Of a stretch of DNA of 64,000 bases, positions 62,301-64,000 are shown piece by piece. The position numbers were made by a program, and so were the translations under genes. How positions within the stretch are numbered: the stretch's first letter is position 1; every line of letters starts with the position of its first letter. The notes under the pieces are model-generated. The model made no database searches and was not told the DNA's origin. It saw only the letters and a list, made by a program, of their open reading frames with translations. Source of the stretch: Protonemura montana (taxonomy: Eukaryota > Arthropoda > Insecta > Plecoptera > Nemouridae); NCBI GenBank assembly GCA_947568835.1, contig OX387606.1:8556001-8620000 (forward strand), written 5' to 3'.

Positions 62301-63554
62301 AAAAGCGTGGAGTCATTTTTACAAGCCATAAGACACGAAAATAACTGTCGTGCGTTCCTCTCTCTTTCCTAATTACTACCGAACGGTTTGGCGTGTTGGA
62401 AACACCGGTTCTCGTTAGATCACCGAAGTTAAGCAACACTGAGCTGAGTCAGGTATTGAATGGGTGACCATTATACACATGACCAGTTCTGTTCGGGAGA
62501 GAGGTTGGAGGGATGAAAGTTAGTACAGCAACTTCATTCGCCTTGCTTATCAACCTCTCGACAGCATGGATATGTGGAGGAATCCTGCTGTTCGAGTTGT
62601 ACCGTCCTTCGGAAGGGACGTGAAGCCGGTGGTCCCCTTGGTGCTTTTCGACAGGAGTAGGCTACGTGCCGGCACCGGGTTTCCCCTTCTCCCTTCTAGG
62701 CTAGGTTAGGTTCATCATCATCCTCATCATCATCCACTCATTCACCGACGCCATTAGACCAGTGCCGCAGGGCCAGTTGTCAAAACAGTGCGTCGTTAAA
62801 CACCACAAATAATAATAATAATAATTTCCTAATTACTAAGCAAATTTTTTCATGGTAGTATTTCTGTGTGCCCAAAAAAATTCTTCTTAGTCAACGAGAC
62901 TGTCTCTCAGTGGCAAGTATTAGTACAATGAAATTATTACTATTCAAAATATTGATAGATATAAATCAATCGTTGAGGTTAGTGTTAATAAAGATAAATT
63001 GACGTATACCAGTCTCAAATGCGAGTAATCTGTAAAAAATAACAAAATAACATTTCTCAACACTTGAAGTGACCCGTGACGCCATTTTATTTTTCGTCGG
63101 TATAGCAGTCAGTGCTCGTGATTTTTCGTGAAGACAGTTTAACATAAGCGCTGAGATCTGACTACCTATAAACCAAATGCTAAAATATTTTATGTCTCAC
63201 CAGGCCTTGGCATTGCGACCACTCGCTGGAAAATCCACGCTCTCACCAGATGCACGCTTCTACAGACACAGGCCAACAAGTTGGAGGTAGATGCGTGCAA
63301 GCTGGCGGATAACTGCATCGATGCCCTGTTCAAGCTGGGAGCTGTGAGGACAGCAGAGATTTCTGCTGAGTTGAGTGTTTTGGACATCAACCTGACTATT
63401 CGAATGTCGTCCAGCATGGACAGTGACAATCCTCTGGAGACTACGCAGACTGGCAACATGATGGACTCAAGACATGCCAATATCAAGCAGAAGGTTGTGA
63501 TCAAGAATAACACGGAACTGATTACCAGCCGGCTAGGAAGGGCTGCCTTGAAAG
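59368..63554 (+). CDS. HELQ: helicase POLQ-like (HELQ), 3'-truncated by window
   Basis: Three exons are visible (59368-61803, 62092-62266, 63204-63554; phases compatible), giving 987 residues, and a donor at 63555 leads out of the window. The frame upstream of 59368 has no ATG, so this start is preferred. The N-terminal 420 residues are Ser/Lys-rich and probably disordered, with a basic KKRK stretch. The Ski2-like helicase core follows: a Q-like motif (LYPWQVECL), Walker A PTSGGKT at about residue 463, DELH box at about 566, motif III GMSATIGN, motif IV (SVLIFCATKKNCE), motif V (STLAAGVNLPAKRVI) and motif VI QMVGRAGRAG across the first intron. HELQ (Drosophila mus301) is a 3'-5' nuclear DNA helicase acting in crosslink and double-strand-break repair with RPA and RAD51 paralogues. 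The visible part ends inside the post-helicase region. Confidence 0.95.
62378..62824 (+). mobile_element. 5S rRNA-derived SINE, copy 3 (best preserved)
   Basis: A 447-bp insertion flanked by a perfect 13-bp duplication TTTCCTAATTACT (62365-62377 and 62825-62837). The head matches 5S rRNA closely: aacaccggttctcgttagat, caccgaagttaagcaacact and attgaatgggtgacca, covering the internal polymerase III control region (A box, intermediate element, C box). The tail ends in cagtgcgtcgttaaac and an (AAT)n run. It lies in the HELQ intron between exons 2 and 3. Confidence 0.92.
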
Positions 63555-64000
63555 GTTTGTGGCTGGGTTCAAATTTGTGTGCGTTTTTCTATTTATTAAT
63601 TTGATTTATTTTTTAAGGTTTTATGGAAACAATTCACATGAATAAACCAAGTTATGGTATGGTGTAAACTAAATTACAAATTCTTCGATGGTTTCGATGT
63701 CTCAAGAGACATTTCTTCAGGGATTGAAGTTTCTGTTATCAGTAACTTCTCCAGGCAGGTTGTTTTAGCACCTGATATTAACCTGATTTTATTTCAAATA
63801 TATTTACCTACTGATGCATGTTGATTTTGGCTGTATATTTGATCTGATTTCTTGCATGCCAACTGTCCAATCATTTGGTGAGCTTTTAACAACACATGTT
63901 GAGAGCCATTGTCTAGTCAAGTACATTATCACTATTACAAATTTTAGAGTATTTCAAATTCTGATTTTTTCATATTCCAATTTAGAATACTTGAGATGGC
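63555..64000 (+). other. HELQ intron continuing out of the window
   Basis: AT-rich sequence after the donor at 63555. No further acceptor plus coding segment was recognised before the window ends. Confidence 0.5.

Noticed and set aside
62378-62480. 5S rRNA gene
   Set aside because: Only part of a 5S sequence is present, it lacks the 3' end, and it is fused to a SINE body with target duplications.

Overview
The window is animal nuclear DNA, most likely from an arthropod and probably an insect. It is AT-rich. Genes are split by GT-AG introns of about 80 bp to 3 kb and lie on both strands, with polyadenylation signals and no operon structure. The proteins are metazoan (MED27, a CRAL-TRIO protein, RpS5, PHF14, UBE3A, NSUN7, a cytochrome b561-domain protein, HELQ). 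The repeats include a 5S-rRNA-headed SINE, a tRNA-headed dimeric SINE, MITEs and short elements that look derived from Penelope-like elements. The species cannot be named from sequence alone.

Layout. 1-7.9 kb (+): the 3' part of an unrecognised coiled-coil gene, seven chained coding exons. 9.15-13.4 kb (-): a small type I membrane protein with a signal peptide, cysteine-rich ectodomain and PPxY tail. 13.83-15.57 kb (+): complete MED27, divergent from the membrane gene and convergent with the next. 15.93-21.88 kb (-): complete CRAL-TRIO lipid-transfer protein in five coding exons, with a MITE in its first large intron from the 3' side. 21.9-27.65 kb: intergenic, with three related short retroelements. 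27.66-29.42 kb (+): complete RpS5. 31.37-33.83 kb (-): PHF14 as one uninterrupted 818-codon exon, head-to-head with UBE3A. 34.2-42.14 kb (+): complete UBE3A in 11 coding exons. Its introns hold a TTAA-flanked element, an element with 100-bp identical inverted repeats, and a dimeric tRNA SINE split by a hAT-like MITE. 44.8-57.42 kb (+): NSUN7-like gene, with two 5S-derived SINEs, one tRNA SINE dimer and a hexanucleotide satellite in its introns. 57.88-59.16 kb (+): CYB561D-like gene. 59.37-64 kb (+): HELQ, cut by the window end, with a third 5S-derived SINE.

The genes are unrelated housekeeping or regulatory functions (transcription, translation, ubiquitylation, chromatin reading, RNA methyltransferase-like, DNA repair), so they do not form a pathway. 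Exon chains were assembled by hand from splice consensus and phase. For the seven complete genes and the two partial ones the phases close without a frameshift; the only unresolved part is the NSUN7 N-terminus.

Most notable: (1) short retroelements with target-site duplications carrying a hammerhead-ribozyme-like core; (2) a palindromic head-to-head tRNA-SINE family seen twice with matching ends; (3) a hAT-like MITE nested in one of them, with the empty site visible in a sister sequence; (4) an NSUN7 homologue whose two expected cysteine positions appear to be replaced.
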